Of a stretch of DNA of 64,000 nucleotides, positions 11,846 through 20,882 are shown in pieces; within the stretch, counting starts at the first letter, position 1; the number at the start of each line of letters is the position of its first letter. Origin of the DNA: Gnetum montanum (Eukaryota; Streptophyta; Gnetopsida; Gnetales; Gnetaceae); assembly GCA_015680685.1 (NCBI GenBank), contig MNCI01000651.1, forward strand, positions 1,543,832 through 1,607,831, in the 5' to 3' direction. Position numbers and translations under genes: made by a program. Under the pieces are notes generated by a model. That model searched no databases. It saw only the letters and a list, made by a program, of their open reading frames with translations, and had not been told where the DNA came from.

Positions 11846-12094
11846 ATGTGCTAAAAGAAGCAACATCTAGTTCCATCCGAATCAAAGTTAAATCCAATAG
11901 AGCAGTTGTGGCCAGTATATGAAAAGCAGATGTTCATCATTGTGCATTGTCTTTGTACTTGGCAACACTATCTCCTAGGTGGCCCTATGGTAGTCAAAAT
12001 AGACCATAGAACCACAAGCTACCTTCTCACTCATTCAAAGTTAAAATCAAAGTAGGCCATATGGTTGACAAGAATTTGACCTTCAGTTTGTTTA

Positions 12095-12960
12095 ATGGTC
12101 AAATGTGGTGGCATATGCTTTCAACTGTTGACCTCAATGTGCTCAATGGAAGTTGTTGGACAGCCCACTGCTTCTTCAGTAGTGCCCAACCATGACCTCC
12201 GAGAGAAAATTCTTGAAGAATTGCATTATGATCAACATGCCCAAGAATTGTTGGTGCTCCTTTTAGGTGAAGAAACTTCAAATTCCAGTGAAGCAGATGA
12301 CTTATTAATGTTCAAAAAAAATAATTTATGCACCTGATTGGGGTGGTTTGTGTTCAAAGATCATTGAAGAATATCAAAGCACACTTTGGGCTGGCCATCT
12401 AGGTCTGAAGAGAACAATAGCCTTTGTGAAAAGAAACTTCTATAGGTCAAACTTGGGTGTGGGTATGGCAAACTTTATTAGAAATTGATTGGTGTGCTAG
12501 CTTCCATGGGTGACCATTTATATGGATTTCATCTTTTGGCTTCCTACACTATGAGGCTTTTTCAGCATCCTTGTAGTTGCAGACAAGTTTTCCAATTATG
12601 CCATCTTCATTCTGTGTCCAACTCCTTGAACAACTAAAAATGTGATGGCTTTGTTCTTTGGTGATGTAATAAGATACTTTGGTATGCCTACAAGTATTGT
12701 GTCAGTCAAGGACTCTCATTTCACAAGGGCTTTTTGGCAAAGGTTGTTTGAGATGATGAGCACAAAGCTAAAAATGTTTTCAGGATATCATCCTTAGATA
12801 GATGGGTAGAGAAAGTAGGTGAATCATATTTTAGAGAAGTATTTGCAACATTTCATCCAGCTTGACCAAAGCAACTAGGTGGGGTAGTTACCTATGACAT
12901 AATTTAGTTATAACATTCAAAAATCCTCAGCTGTTGGAATTCAAAGTTGGTGAGTTCGTT
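12095..12960 (+). pseudogene. Ty3/gypsy integrase remnant
   Basis: Plus-strand translation with stops shows an integrase zinc-binding part (HTLGWPSRSEE, like HxGxxR), then a core with VADKFSNYAIF (near 12578-12610). Next comes SVKDSHFTRAFWQRLFEMM near 12700-12755 (the usual DRDxxFTxxFW block) and FSGYHP near 12780. Integrases insert the cDNA into the genome. The orientation is opposite to the gag-protease piece just upstream, so the two are not one simple element. Many stops make this non-functional. Confidence 0.7.
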
Positions 12961-12994
12961 CAAAGATAGATTACGTAGGACAAATTAGACTGGT

Positions 12995-13440
12995 GCAAAG
13001 CCTACCTCAATAGACCCATTCCACAAGTTTCCTAACCAATTTAAGCTTAGCAAAAAAGAACAACACAAAGGAACGGAGAAAATTTTCCCTTTTATTAAGA
13101 CAACTCTCAAAATGTAAAGAAATACATCAAGGTTGAAGAGCCAAGCTCTACTCGCACCTCTCCCAAAGATCCTAGAGGCCACACATGTCCCCTCTCAATC
13201 CTCAATTACTCACACTTGGAGATAATCAAGACAAGATACTTATAAAAGATTCTCTCAGCCTCTCTCAAATGCTCTCCCTTGCCTCTTACTCAAATGGACA
13301 CAATGACCTATTACAAGCTCTCCCTTACATGCACTCAACCTCTCTTGCACAAGCTCTCAAGAGACCTCTCAAATCTCTCACTTAACTCAACCGCTAGCTC
13401 TTGCCCCATATGAATGGGTATTATATTAGCATTCTCTCAA
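12995..13440. repeat. LTR fragment, family b
   Basis: This stretch matches, with mismatches, parts of 31725-32100 and 62960-63300. Shared text includes AGAGGCCACACATGTCCCCT, CTCAATTACTCACACTTGGA and CTCTCCCTTGCCTCT. It is a truncated copy of a dispersed LTR family, cut off before the region where the longer copies carry their GACGTC-type arrays. Confidence 0.65.
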
Positions 13441-13738
13441 ACACAAGAAAAGTTTGATTGCACAATTTTGTACCTAGAATGATGCTGAGATAGCTTCATG
13501 GCTCATAGAGAATGACCTGCCTTGAGCTATCACTTCTCAAAGATAGACCTAGTGGTTGGAAGATAGTGCTGCTCGGAAAAAAAAAGGTGGATGTAAAACA
13601 AGTTGGAGAAGACAAGTGGAATGAAGAATAGACCCCTTTTAAAGGGCAAAGAACCAATGTATTCATACAACTTTGGAGTTTTGGGTGATAGCACTTCCAA
13701 GCTAAAGTCCCAAAGATCCCTACTCATGCTAAGCTTCT

Positions 13739-14533
13739 TGATGAGGAGCTCCCATGGATCCCACAATCCAAGCTATCTCAATGTCACAACAATAGCAAAT
13801 TTGAACAAGAAAAGAAAATGAAAGCTTATTTCATGCTCAAATGGAGAAATTACAATTGAAAGGAAGCACAAATTCCCAAGGACAAACAAGAGATTCAATC
13901 AAATTCTCTCACACACTCAATCAAAGAAAGCATACTATCACATGGATGACAATCAAGACACCTTGCCCAGACTCTATCTCTCTCTACTCTTTTCTCAACT
14001 CACCTCTTTCTCCCTGGACTCTATTCTCCTTGAGACTAACCTTCTCCTTTCTAATTCTCTTGGACTCTTATTTATAGCTTATTGGTATGACCTTTTGTCT
14101 TTCCTCCAATTTGCCATTCAATTTGATGTCCATTAAAATCTGCATGGGATGTCTCGAAGAAGAGTGGGGTGTCTTGAGTGGGGTGTCTTGCCCAAAAGTA
14201 GCTGTTAACAGTTGGGACATCCTGACTTTGGTTGGGACATCTCAAAATCATGTGGGATGTCTTGGCTAGGACATCTCAAGTCTAGTTGGGATGCCTTGAA
14301 TGTAGTTGGGATGTCTCACCTGCAGCTAGGACATCTCACCTGCCAAGGCAAAACACAAAGATGCTCATTTTGAGGTCTAGAAACTTTGAACACCTCCAAA
14401 CAAGTCCCCATAGCCCCCGGAACCCCCTAAACTCATCAAAATAGTCCCAAAACACTCTCAAGCACGCCAAAATTCCAAGGAAATATCCCATCATTGGAGA
14501 GATGTTACATTGGCCTGTTTGATGTCCACATCA
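13739..14533 (-). repeat. LTR (3' copy) of the 13.7-17.5 kb element
   Basis: About 795 bp, matching 16686-17518 with scattered changes and small indels. On the minus strand it starts TGATGTGGACATC and ends GAGCTCCTCATCA. It carries a TATA box (14069-14077) and an upstream array of decayed GACGTC-type motifs (14145-14340). Confidence 0.85.
14145..14340 (-). promoter_or_regulatory. GACGTC-derived motif array upstream of TATA
   Basis: About ten copies of GGGATGTCT / GGGACATCT variants in 200 bp. On the minus strand they lie 70-270 bp upstream of CTATAAATA (14069-14077). No copy keeps the CpG here; the sister LTR retains three. Confidence 0.65.
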
Positions 14534-14548
14534 GCACCCTCCTCCTTC
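14534..14548 (-). other. Polypurine tract
   Basis: The minus strand reads GAAGGAGGAGGGTGC directly before the LTR start TGATG. This is the expected plus-strand primer site and supports the minus orientation of the element. Confidence 0.75.
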
Positions 14549-15321
14549 AAAAGACTCTTGATTCCCACACAAGAGGCCCTTACACTTGGGATAGCTATTG
14601 CCCCCTCACATTGGCCACAAGTCACACACAAAGCCAAGCACAACACACATGGAATGGTTAGATCTCACAACATTTTGTCTCTACCATCCAAACTTATTTC
14701 ACAAACACATAAACACAACACAATGTATGCATGACACACATAAACACACATACATACACAAACACAACACACTCATTCAAGATACATTGAGCATTACACA
14801 AAGGTTGGCTGATGTCCTCATGAGCTCTCCCACACTTAAAATGTCATGCTTAATGACCTTTCACAAGTTGGAAGGCATCATGCCCCCATGACTCAAGGCC
14901 ATGACACTTAGCACAATAATCAAGACTCAACACATCAAAATCAATGAAAATTATTATCATTTGAGGTTTTGGTTTTGTGCTTTTCTTGCTCATGGAGGCT
15001 TGTCCTCATGCCCCAACATGCTTTCTTTATTTGAGCATCTCTTTGGAATGCTTCTCTTGCATCCCCACGATGACTCAAACCTACAACAATTGAAGAATAA
15101 GAAAAAGCAAAAGGATTAGACTTCCTTAACCCAACATCCTTTCTTCCCTTCTTTTCCCTCTTCTTCACCTTCTTCTTCTTGGTATTTGGAAGACCCTCAC
15201 TTAGCTTCCTTTTACCATCAGGACCACAATGGATATTGTCTTCATGCTACTCATCCATTTCACAGCCAAGACAATCAAATTCATCACTATCAATGTTCTC
15301 ACCAACATCAATAATGATCTT

Positions 15322-16350
15322 CTAACAAGGACTATGCCAATAGCCATCATCATCAAACAAATTACCATTATTAGTCTTCCTCTCACTAACAATGGCATCA
15401 AAAGTCACATTGCTTTCATCACACACAACATGACTCACAATTTTATCACACTCACCATAATGATCATGATGCACATTATTACCATTGAACAAACCACTAC
15501 CAAGCTGAAGTGAAAAACTAGCATCCATCAAACTAGCTTCAACATTAGAGACATTACTACAATTTGCAAGGTAAAGCTCAGACTCACTTACCTCTTCATG
15601 GCTCCTCCCATCTATCTTTGGTCCAACTTGATCTTCAACATGTGATTGTCCAATCTCATCAAAGCTTGAAGGTTCAAGATCCCAAATAGGAGTTCCCAAT
15701 TCCAATGGCTTCTCCTCTTCAAAGGAATCATCAACAAGCTCTTCATCCCATTTTAGAGGTACCAACTCAAAAGGTAAACTCTCCTCCATGGCTTTAACAT
15801 CAAATTCATCAAAAACATCATCAAAGCAATCATTCTTCCACATACCTTGGCTAGAAAATTCACCTCTCTCCCATGAGATAGCCTCAACTTGGCTTAGAAT
15901 CTCCTTTCCCTTGCCACAAGGTATAGAACAATTGCAAAAGGAATGAGTTTCATACCTTCTAGTGCTACCTTTGATCTTTCTTGAAGAAATTCCTTCATCT
16001 TTGCTATTTCTTTGGCTTTGATCCTTCACCTCCCATGACTTATGAGGTAGGAACTCTTCTTGATCAGCAACGTACAACATCTTGGACCTTGAAGATCTCT
16101 TGGTCCCTTTGATGAAGCCCTTGGTTTCCTTCCTTGAAACCTTTGAGCATTGAACACTCCTTTGCTCAATAAGAGATACTTGAGAACTCATTTTCTCATT
16201 GATCTCTACTTCACCAAACCTTACATCTTCTTCCTTTCCTTGATGGCCAAAAGATATTCTCTTAATTCTCCTCAAAACATCTTTCAAGTTAGTCTTTAAT
16301 TCCTTTATATCTCTTGACAAATCTTGAACTACCTTCTTCTTCACAGGCAT
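15322..16350 (-). CDS. Unidentified 342-aa retroelement ORF
   Basis: A single uninterrupted frame, the longest in the window. It starts 321 bp inside the PBS of the non-autonomous LTR element. Residues 1-45 (MPVKKKVVQDLSRDIKELKT...) are basic and heptad-like, suggesting a coiled coil. The middle is Ser/Lys-rich. Residues 160-260 are strongly acidic (blocks such as DDVFDEFD and DDSFEEEKPLELG). The C-terminus is His/Asp-rich. I see no CCHC knuckle, protease or RT motif. It stands where gag should be, so a structural gag-like role is a guess. An intact frame in an element whose LTRs have diverged is unusual. Confidence 0.55.
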   Translation of the reverse strand: MPVKKKVVQDLSRDIKELKTNLKDVLRRIKRISFGHQGKEEDVRFGEVEINEKMSSQVSLIEQRSVQCSKVSRKETKGFIKGTKRSSRSKMLYVADQEEFLPHKSWEVKDQSQRNSKDEGISSRKIKGSTRRYETHSFCNCSIPCGKGKEILSQVEAISWERGEFSSQGMWKNDCFDDVFDEFDVKAMEESLPFELVPLKWDEELVDDSFEEEKPLELGTPIWDLEPSSFDEIGQSHVEDQVGPKIDGRSHEEVSESELYLANCSNVSNVEASLMDASFSLQLGSGLFNGNNVHHDHYGECDKIVSHVVCDESNVTFDAIVSERKTNNGNLFDDDGYWHSPC

Positions 16351-16670
16351 AATGGAAAATGACCTAAAAGGTAATTCTCACAAAATTGTACAAGAAAAAG
16401 TGAAATTTTCAAGACTTCTTAAAGAATGGAACAAGAAATACTCAAATCTTAAGAGAAATGAGCATAAGATGTTCAAATCCTAGCTATTACAAGCCAATGG
16501 ATGTCCAATTCCATAATTATCTTCCAATTCATGAATGATATGATAAACTTAGGGATTAGAGGGAAATTCTTGGCAAGAGAGAATTCATCCAAGCTTGAGA
16601 ATTTGAAATGATTCTTGGCAATTGACATGAGAATTATCCACTTGAATACAATTGTCTTCAATTCCAAGTA

Positions 16671-16682
16671 GCTCTAATACCA
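16671..16682 (-). other. Primer binding site
   Basis: The complement reads TGGTATTAGAGC, one base from the initiator tRNA-Met PBS (TGGTATCAGAGC), 3 bp inside the 5' LTR. Confidence 0.8.
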
Positions 16683-16685
16683 ATC

Positions 16686-17518
16686 TGATGAGGAGCTCCC
16701 ATCGATTCCACAATCCAAGCTATCTCAATGTCCCAGAAATAGCATATTTGAACAAGAAAAGAAAATGAAAGCTTATTTCTTACTCAAATGGAGAAATTAC
16801 AGCTGAAAGGAAGCACAAATTCCCAAGGACAAATGAGATTCAACCAAATTCTCACACACACACTCAATCAAAGAAAGCACACTCTCACATGGATGATGAT
16901 CAAGGCACCTTGCCAAGACTCTATCTCTCTTTACTCTTCTCTCAACTCACCTCTCTCTCCATGGACTCTCCTCTTTGAGACTAACCTTCTCCATTCTAGT
17001 TAGCCTAATTAGCATTCTCCATTGGACTCCTATTTATAGTTTCTTGGTGTGACCTTTTGTCTTCCCTCTAATTTGCCATTCAATTTGATGTCCATTATAA
17101 TCTGCATGGGACGTCTCAAAGAAGAATGGAATGTCTCACCTGAAAGTGGATGTTAAGAGCTGGGACATCCTAACTCTAGCTGGACATCTCGAGTCTAGTT
17201 GGGAAATCTCAAAATCATGTGGGACGTCTTGGCTGGGACGTCTCAAGTCTAGCTAGGACACCTTGAATGCAGATGGAATGTCTCACCTAGCTAGGAGGCA
17301 TCACTTGCAACTAGGACATCTCACTTGCCATGGCAAAACACAAAGATGCTCATTTTGAGGTCTAGAAACTCCAGACACCTCCAAACAAGTCTTCATAGCC
17401 CCTGAAACCTCCTAAACTCATGTAAATAGTCCCAAAACACTCTCAAACATGCCAAAACTCCAGGGAAAGATCCCATTATTGAAGAGATGTTACATTGGCT
17501 GATTTAATGTCCACGTCA
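16686..17518 (-). repeat. LTR (5' copy) of the 13.7-17.5 kb element
   Basis: About 833 bp. On the minus strand it runs from TGACGTGGACATT to GAGCTCCTCATCA. It has a clear TATA box, CTATAAATA (17031-17039), downstream of a GACGTC motif array. Confidence 0.85.
17105..17325 (-). promoter_or_regulatory. GACGTC motif array upstream of TATA
   Basis: About nine spaced copies of GGGACGTCTC or decayed forms (GGAATGTCTC, GGACATCTC). Intact GACGTC sites lie at 17110-17115, 17223-17228 and 17237-17242. The array ends about 65 bp upstream (minus strand) of the TATA box. ACGT cores are known bZIP sites, and TGTCTC/GAGACA is the known auxin-response core. Use of these sites by host factors is inferred. Confidence 0.7.
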
Positions 17519-18002
17519 GCTCCACTATGCACTAGGAACAATTCCTCTAAAATATGCGGTAACCTCCCCTTGGATGCAAAGGATCAACTCTACAATCTTG
17601 TATCACTACAAGGGGTAGAGAACCAACTCGCATCTTAAGCTAGTAGATTTCGCTCCAAATAGAAAGGTTGGTACAATTTGCATGAAAAAAAGCAAACCTT
17701 TTCTTCCTCAACCTGGCTTGCACAAACCTCTATGAGCATTTGTTAGACATCAAGTTGAATTCAACTCTTGTGCTTTACAAGTGAATAACCCTAGCCATTG
17801 AACTTTCTTGTCTACAATTGTTGGATGGTCTTTTAAGTGTTTAATTCCCTCAAAATCCATTTTACTCCCCATGTTTGAGAATTATATGAATGACAACTTA
17901 AGCTCCAAGGAAGTTGCTTCTTTCAAGCAAAGGATAGTGTAAGAAAGTATGCCTTGTTGTAGGTTCGAAGGTTGCTTCCTTATGGAACAAGGGCTAGAGG
18001 AG
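17519..18002 (+). other. Possible gypsy 3' internal tail with PPT
   Basis: No intact frame. Near the end, LPYGTRARGV-like text precedes the purine-rich GGGCTAGAGGAG (17990-18002), directly followed by TGTTGAGATCC. This resembles the PPT/LTR junction of a gypsy element. It may be the continuation of the integrase piece at 12.1-12.96 kb, split by the element at 13739-17518. Confidence 0.4.
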
Positions 18003-18691
18003 TGTTGAGATCCAATCAAATTCAATTCTAACTTAACCATCTATTAATTTGATCTAATGACTGACTGAAATTGAATTTTGAAATTTTGGAGAGAAATTGA
18101 TGAAAAATTATGAATATTTGAATATTTGTTTGAATGACTCTTGGACTTCTTTGAGATTAAGATTCTAAAACTGAAATAAGTTTAAATAAATATTAATGAA
18201 GTTAATTCTTTGTAACAGTAGATGAATGATGAATATTGTGATGGGTGAAAACATTGAGTGATTGATGATGTTGAGAGAGTACATATTTGATGAGAGCAAT
18301 CTTGGTGAAAACAATGTTTGTGAATAACTGAGAATTAAACTTGGAGAAGATGAAAAGATGAAAGAGAGTGATGAGAGCTTGATAACATTCGTAACCAGCC
18401 TTTAGTACATGAAAAACAAAGCATTACAACATGTGTGGCTTTGGAATTTATAGAAAATGATTAGGGCCATACTAAGGGGTAATAAAAAGTTATTCCCCAA
18501 TAAAAACAAATAAATTTCTGAAAAATAAGTATGAATTGGGATCAAAATAGAGTACATCTGCCCATCAATTAGTACAAAAAAATAAAATAATTTGATTTTT
18601 GGCTTTTTGTAATAAAAGAGAAAAATTGGATTCATGTATTTAGCTCTTTGTCTTCATGCTGAAACATTACTTGCAATGTACACTATTGTTA
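18003..18691 (+). repeat. Probable LTR
   Basis: Starts TGTTGAGATCC after a PPT-like run and ends GTTAACA. The TG...CA termini, AT-rich body and length fit an LTR. I found no second copy in the window. The complement of the sequence after 18691 is also purine-rich, so orientation is uncertain. Confidence 0.4.
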
Positions 18692-19403
18692 ACACCATCA
18701 TCTCCGCCCTCTTTAGAACTACATAACCCTGATCCCTTGTGTACAAAATTCCAAGAACATGTAGACAACCTAGGCTTTAGCTTTAGGCACGAAGACCTTC
18801 CCTACTTTTTGGGGCACCTCTTAGCTGTCCAATTCTTGACCTATATAAACTGCATCACTAAGTCTAGTGGTTTTAACAGGTGGATTCCATTTTGCTTAAA
18901 CCTAACCCAAAATAGCTTATAAAGAGGTGCTTGCTCTTTCCATATCTGATATACTAGATGAATCAGTTGACTGCACTTCTTTTGGGTTGTTTCTATGGCA
19001 TCCTACAAGCACACACTTCTTTCTTATTTCTATCACATTAACTCTAAGCATTTGCATCTTGAAGGCTAGCAAAGATTATGTACACTAAATTAATAAGAGT
19101 GAAAATTATCAGAAATTGAAAAGAACATAATTACAAGAGTTAACTTCTACTTATTATGGCCCTTAAAGTGATTATATTGCATTAGCTCTAGGCATCTGCA
19201 TCTCAAAGGCTAACAAAAATTAAGTACAGTAAATTATAAAGAGCAAAAGATATCAGAATGTGAGAAGAAAACAATTACCAGAATGAAATTCTACTTCTTA
19301 CAGCCCTTAAAAGTGATTAGATAATTTGAAGAAAGCAACAATCACTGGAAAATTGATAGCCTAAAAATACATAATCAGGAAATATTCAGAACTCTCAACT
19401 CAC
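18692..19403. other. Probable LPP intron, with a tandem duplication
   Basis: Sequence on the downstream side of the last recognised LPP exon. It holds one 88-codon open frame (18656-18922) of no recognised family and a duplicated block at about 19034-19320. I searched the minus strand for the next expected LPP exon (SWSFAG, SRxDDYWHH) and did not see it. Confidence 0.45.
19034..19320. repeat. Tandem duplication, unit about 140 bp
   Basis: Two adjacent copies, roughly 19034-19168 and 19169-19320. Both run from ATTA(A/G)CTCTA(A/G)GCAT through a GGCTA(G/A)CAAA block to CCCTTAAA(A)GTGATTA. They have diverged by roughly 20 percent as judged by eye. Confidence 0.75.
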
Positions 19404-20277
19404 ATGATGTATGTCCACTGGGGAAGCTCTTATGTCCCTCCTTGATATCAGCATGGTGTCCATTACAGATAACATCCAGGCTAATGGGATCATAATTCTG
19501 ATATATCAGGAACCAAACAAGTTTTCATCTTATAACTAATTTCAAAGATAAGATGCTATTTAACTTGAAGCAAACCCCAAAAACAAATTATCAACCTCAA
19601 TTCCCTCTGGAAAGCATCGCCAGTAGAAGTCAGGTCGAGGTCGGCCAACTGCATCTTTTATAGAATCTGTAATAACTGCCGTCAAAAGTACTGAGAATAA
19701 AAGACCTGTATACAAGTTGCAAAGCCGTATGAGAAGATTCTATGTACTTGTGTGAAGCCTAAATGTAAAAGAAAATTATTGAAACAGATTCCAAATCATA
19801 ATAACGTAGCAGTAAGAGAACCTAATACTGCATGATGAAGATCTTGAACATTTCGTCTGCGATAGTAGTAGACAAGAAATACTGAAATTGGTACCAAAAT
19901 TGCCAATATCTGCCAACAGCACAATGTGATGCAGTAAAATAATTGCAATATCATAAAAGCCATATAATAGTAAAAACTATTCCATTTTGAAATTATGCAT
20001 TTACTGTTCAAGACACTGATTACATTTTAAAGGATAATCCTTAAAAGGGGTATGGTTGATTACATACCGGTACAGCCCAAAATGGAACTGTATTTCCTTT
20101 GAAAGGGTATCTGAGATCAATCATCATGTCTCTTCCCACAAAACGATAAAATGGTGGCACCCATATATAGAGAATTGCTTCTATCACCACAAGTCCAAAA
20201 ATCATAAGCCAGTCATGCCTGTGATGCTTGATTCTATCTGTGAACTGGGACATTGTAAGCTGTATCAAATCTGCTTC
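19404..20277 (-). CDS. LPP: Lipid phosphate phosphatase, N-terminal half (4 exons)
   Basis: A plant PAP2-family phosphatidate/diacylglycerol-pyrophosphate phosphatase, an integral membrane enzyme. Minus-strand exons: 20277-20068, 19909-19822, 19705-19596 and 19497-19404. All have AG/GT borders and phases that join in frame (70 codons; 29+1 nt; 2 nt+36; 31+1 nt). Seen in order: [42 protein letters not shown], then catalytic block 1 K-x6-RP (KDAVGRPRP). Block 2 follows at the end, FPSGHTS. The joined part is 167 codons, versus roughly 290-330 for plant LPPs. Block 3 (SRx5Hx3D) is missing. The last base T at 19404 fits a split Trp codon, so another exon is expected beyond. A start could be the in-frame ATG at 20253-20251 or lie in an upstream exon, since 20278-20280 is a good AG acceptor. 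Confidence 0.9.
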
Positions 20278-20880
20278 CTGTTTTAAGATGATAAATATTA
20301 GTTAAAGGTATCTCTCAAGATTGTGCTGATTAAATTGTTCTCAAGTCCTTATCATTCAAATGCTATTTCCCAGATCATTTAACAGAGAAGCCTTAAAACC
20401 ATAAATGCATTTATCTATTTCTTTTGATCATCATCATCCTAGTCATGTCCCAACAAAATAGAGTTGGTTACAAATGTATTTATCTATTTATGTCTATGTA
20501 TATCTGTGTATATCATGAGAGAATTGAAGTTCATAGTTCATACATTATAATGATATATGCTTCAGCTAAGTTCTCTATGTAAACAACCAGAAATATTATT
20601 AGCAAGCACAGAAGGATTTGAAAACCTTAAACACACAGTGCTTGAAATTTATAGAGAAACCATGAAAGGATAAAATCTCAGGAAATCTTTGGAAAGAAGT
20701 GCATTCTGCATCTTCCATAAAGTCTTGCAGTCTGCAGAGGTCTCTCTACTTTCTAATATGCACAAACACTAGAACCATTAGCATAAACTTTCAATCTTTA
20801 TGTTTCAAGTTCTGAACAAGAGCTTTATAAAGTTTCTAGCATGAATTAATAATTCTAATAAATGTCGTGATTATAATATG
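20278..20880. other. Probable LPP upstream intron, no gene seen
   Basis: AT-rich sequence upstream (minus strand) of the first recognised LPP exon. It ends in a pyrimidine/A-rich stretch and CAG at 20280-20278, a plausible acceptor. No other feature is visible. Confidence 0.4.
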
Positions 20881-20882
20881 GT

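Larger units (their letters stand above)
13739..17518 (-). mobile_element. Non-autonomous LTR retrotransposon, complete layout
   Basis: Two direct repeats (13739-14533 and 16686-17518) begin and end with short TGATG/CATCA-type inverted termini. Orientation is minus: a PBS (TGGTATTAGAGC, complement of 16671-16682) lies 3 bp inside the right LTR, and a PPT (GAAGGAGGAGGGTGC on the minus strand, 14534-14548) abuts the left LTR. The internal region is about 2.15 kb with one 342-codon ORF and no protease, RT or integrase, so it would need enzymes from another element. Flanking 5-mers (CTTCT and GCTCC) do not form a target duplication. The LTRs differ at many sites, so the insertion is old. Confidence 0.85.

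Noticed and set aside
15229-15513. 94-codon plus-strand ORF, Ile/Thr-rich
   Set aside because: Shadow of the minus-strand 342-codon ORF; low-complexity composition and no supporting signals.
17945-18000. tRNA-like GGTTCGAAGG box
   Set aside because: No cloverleaf stems or A box at the right distance; it lies within a retroelement tail.
18656-18922. 88-codon plus-strand ORF as a gene
   Set aside because: No recognised domain, no splice or promoter context, and it overlaps the end of a probable LTR and LPP intron.
20056-20286. 76-codon plus-strand ORF
   Set aside because: Antisense to LPP exon 1, which is supported by strong family similarity and splice sites.
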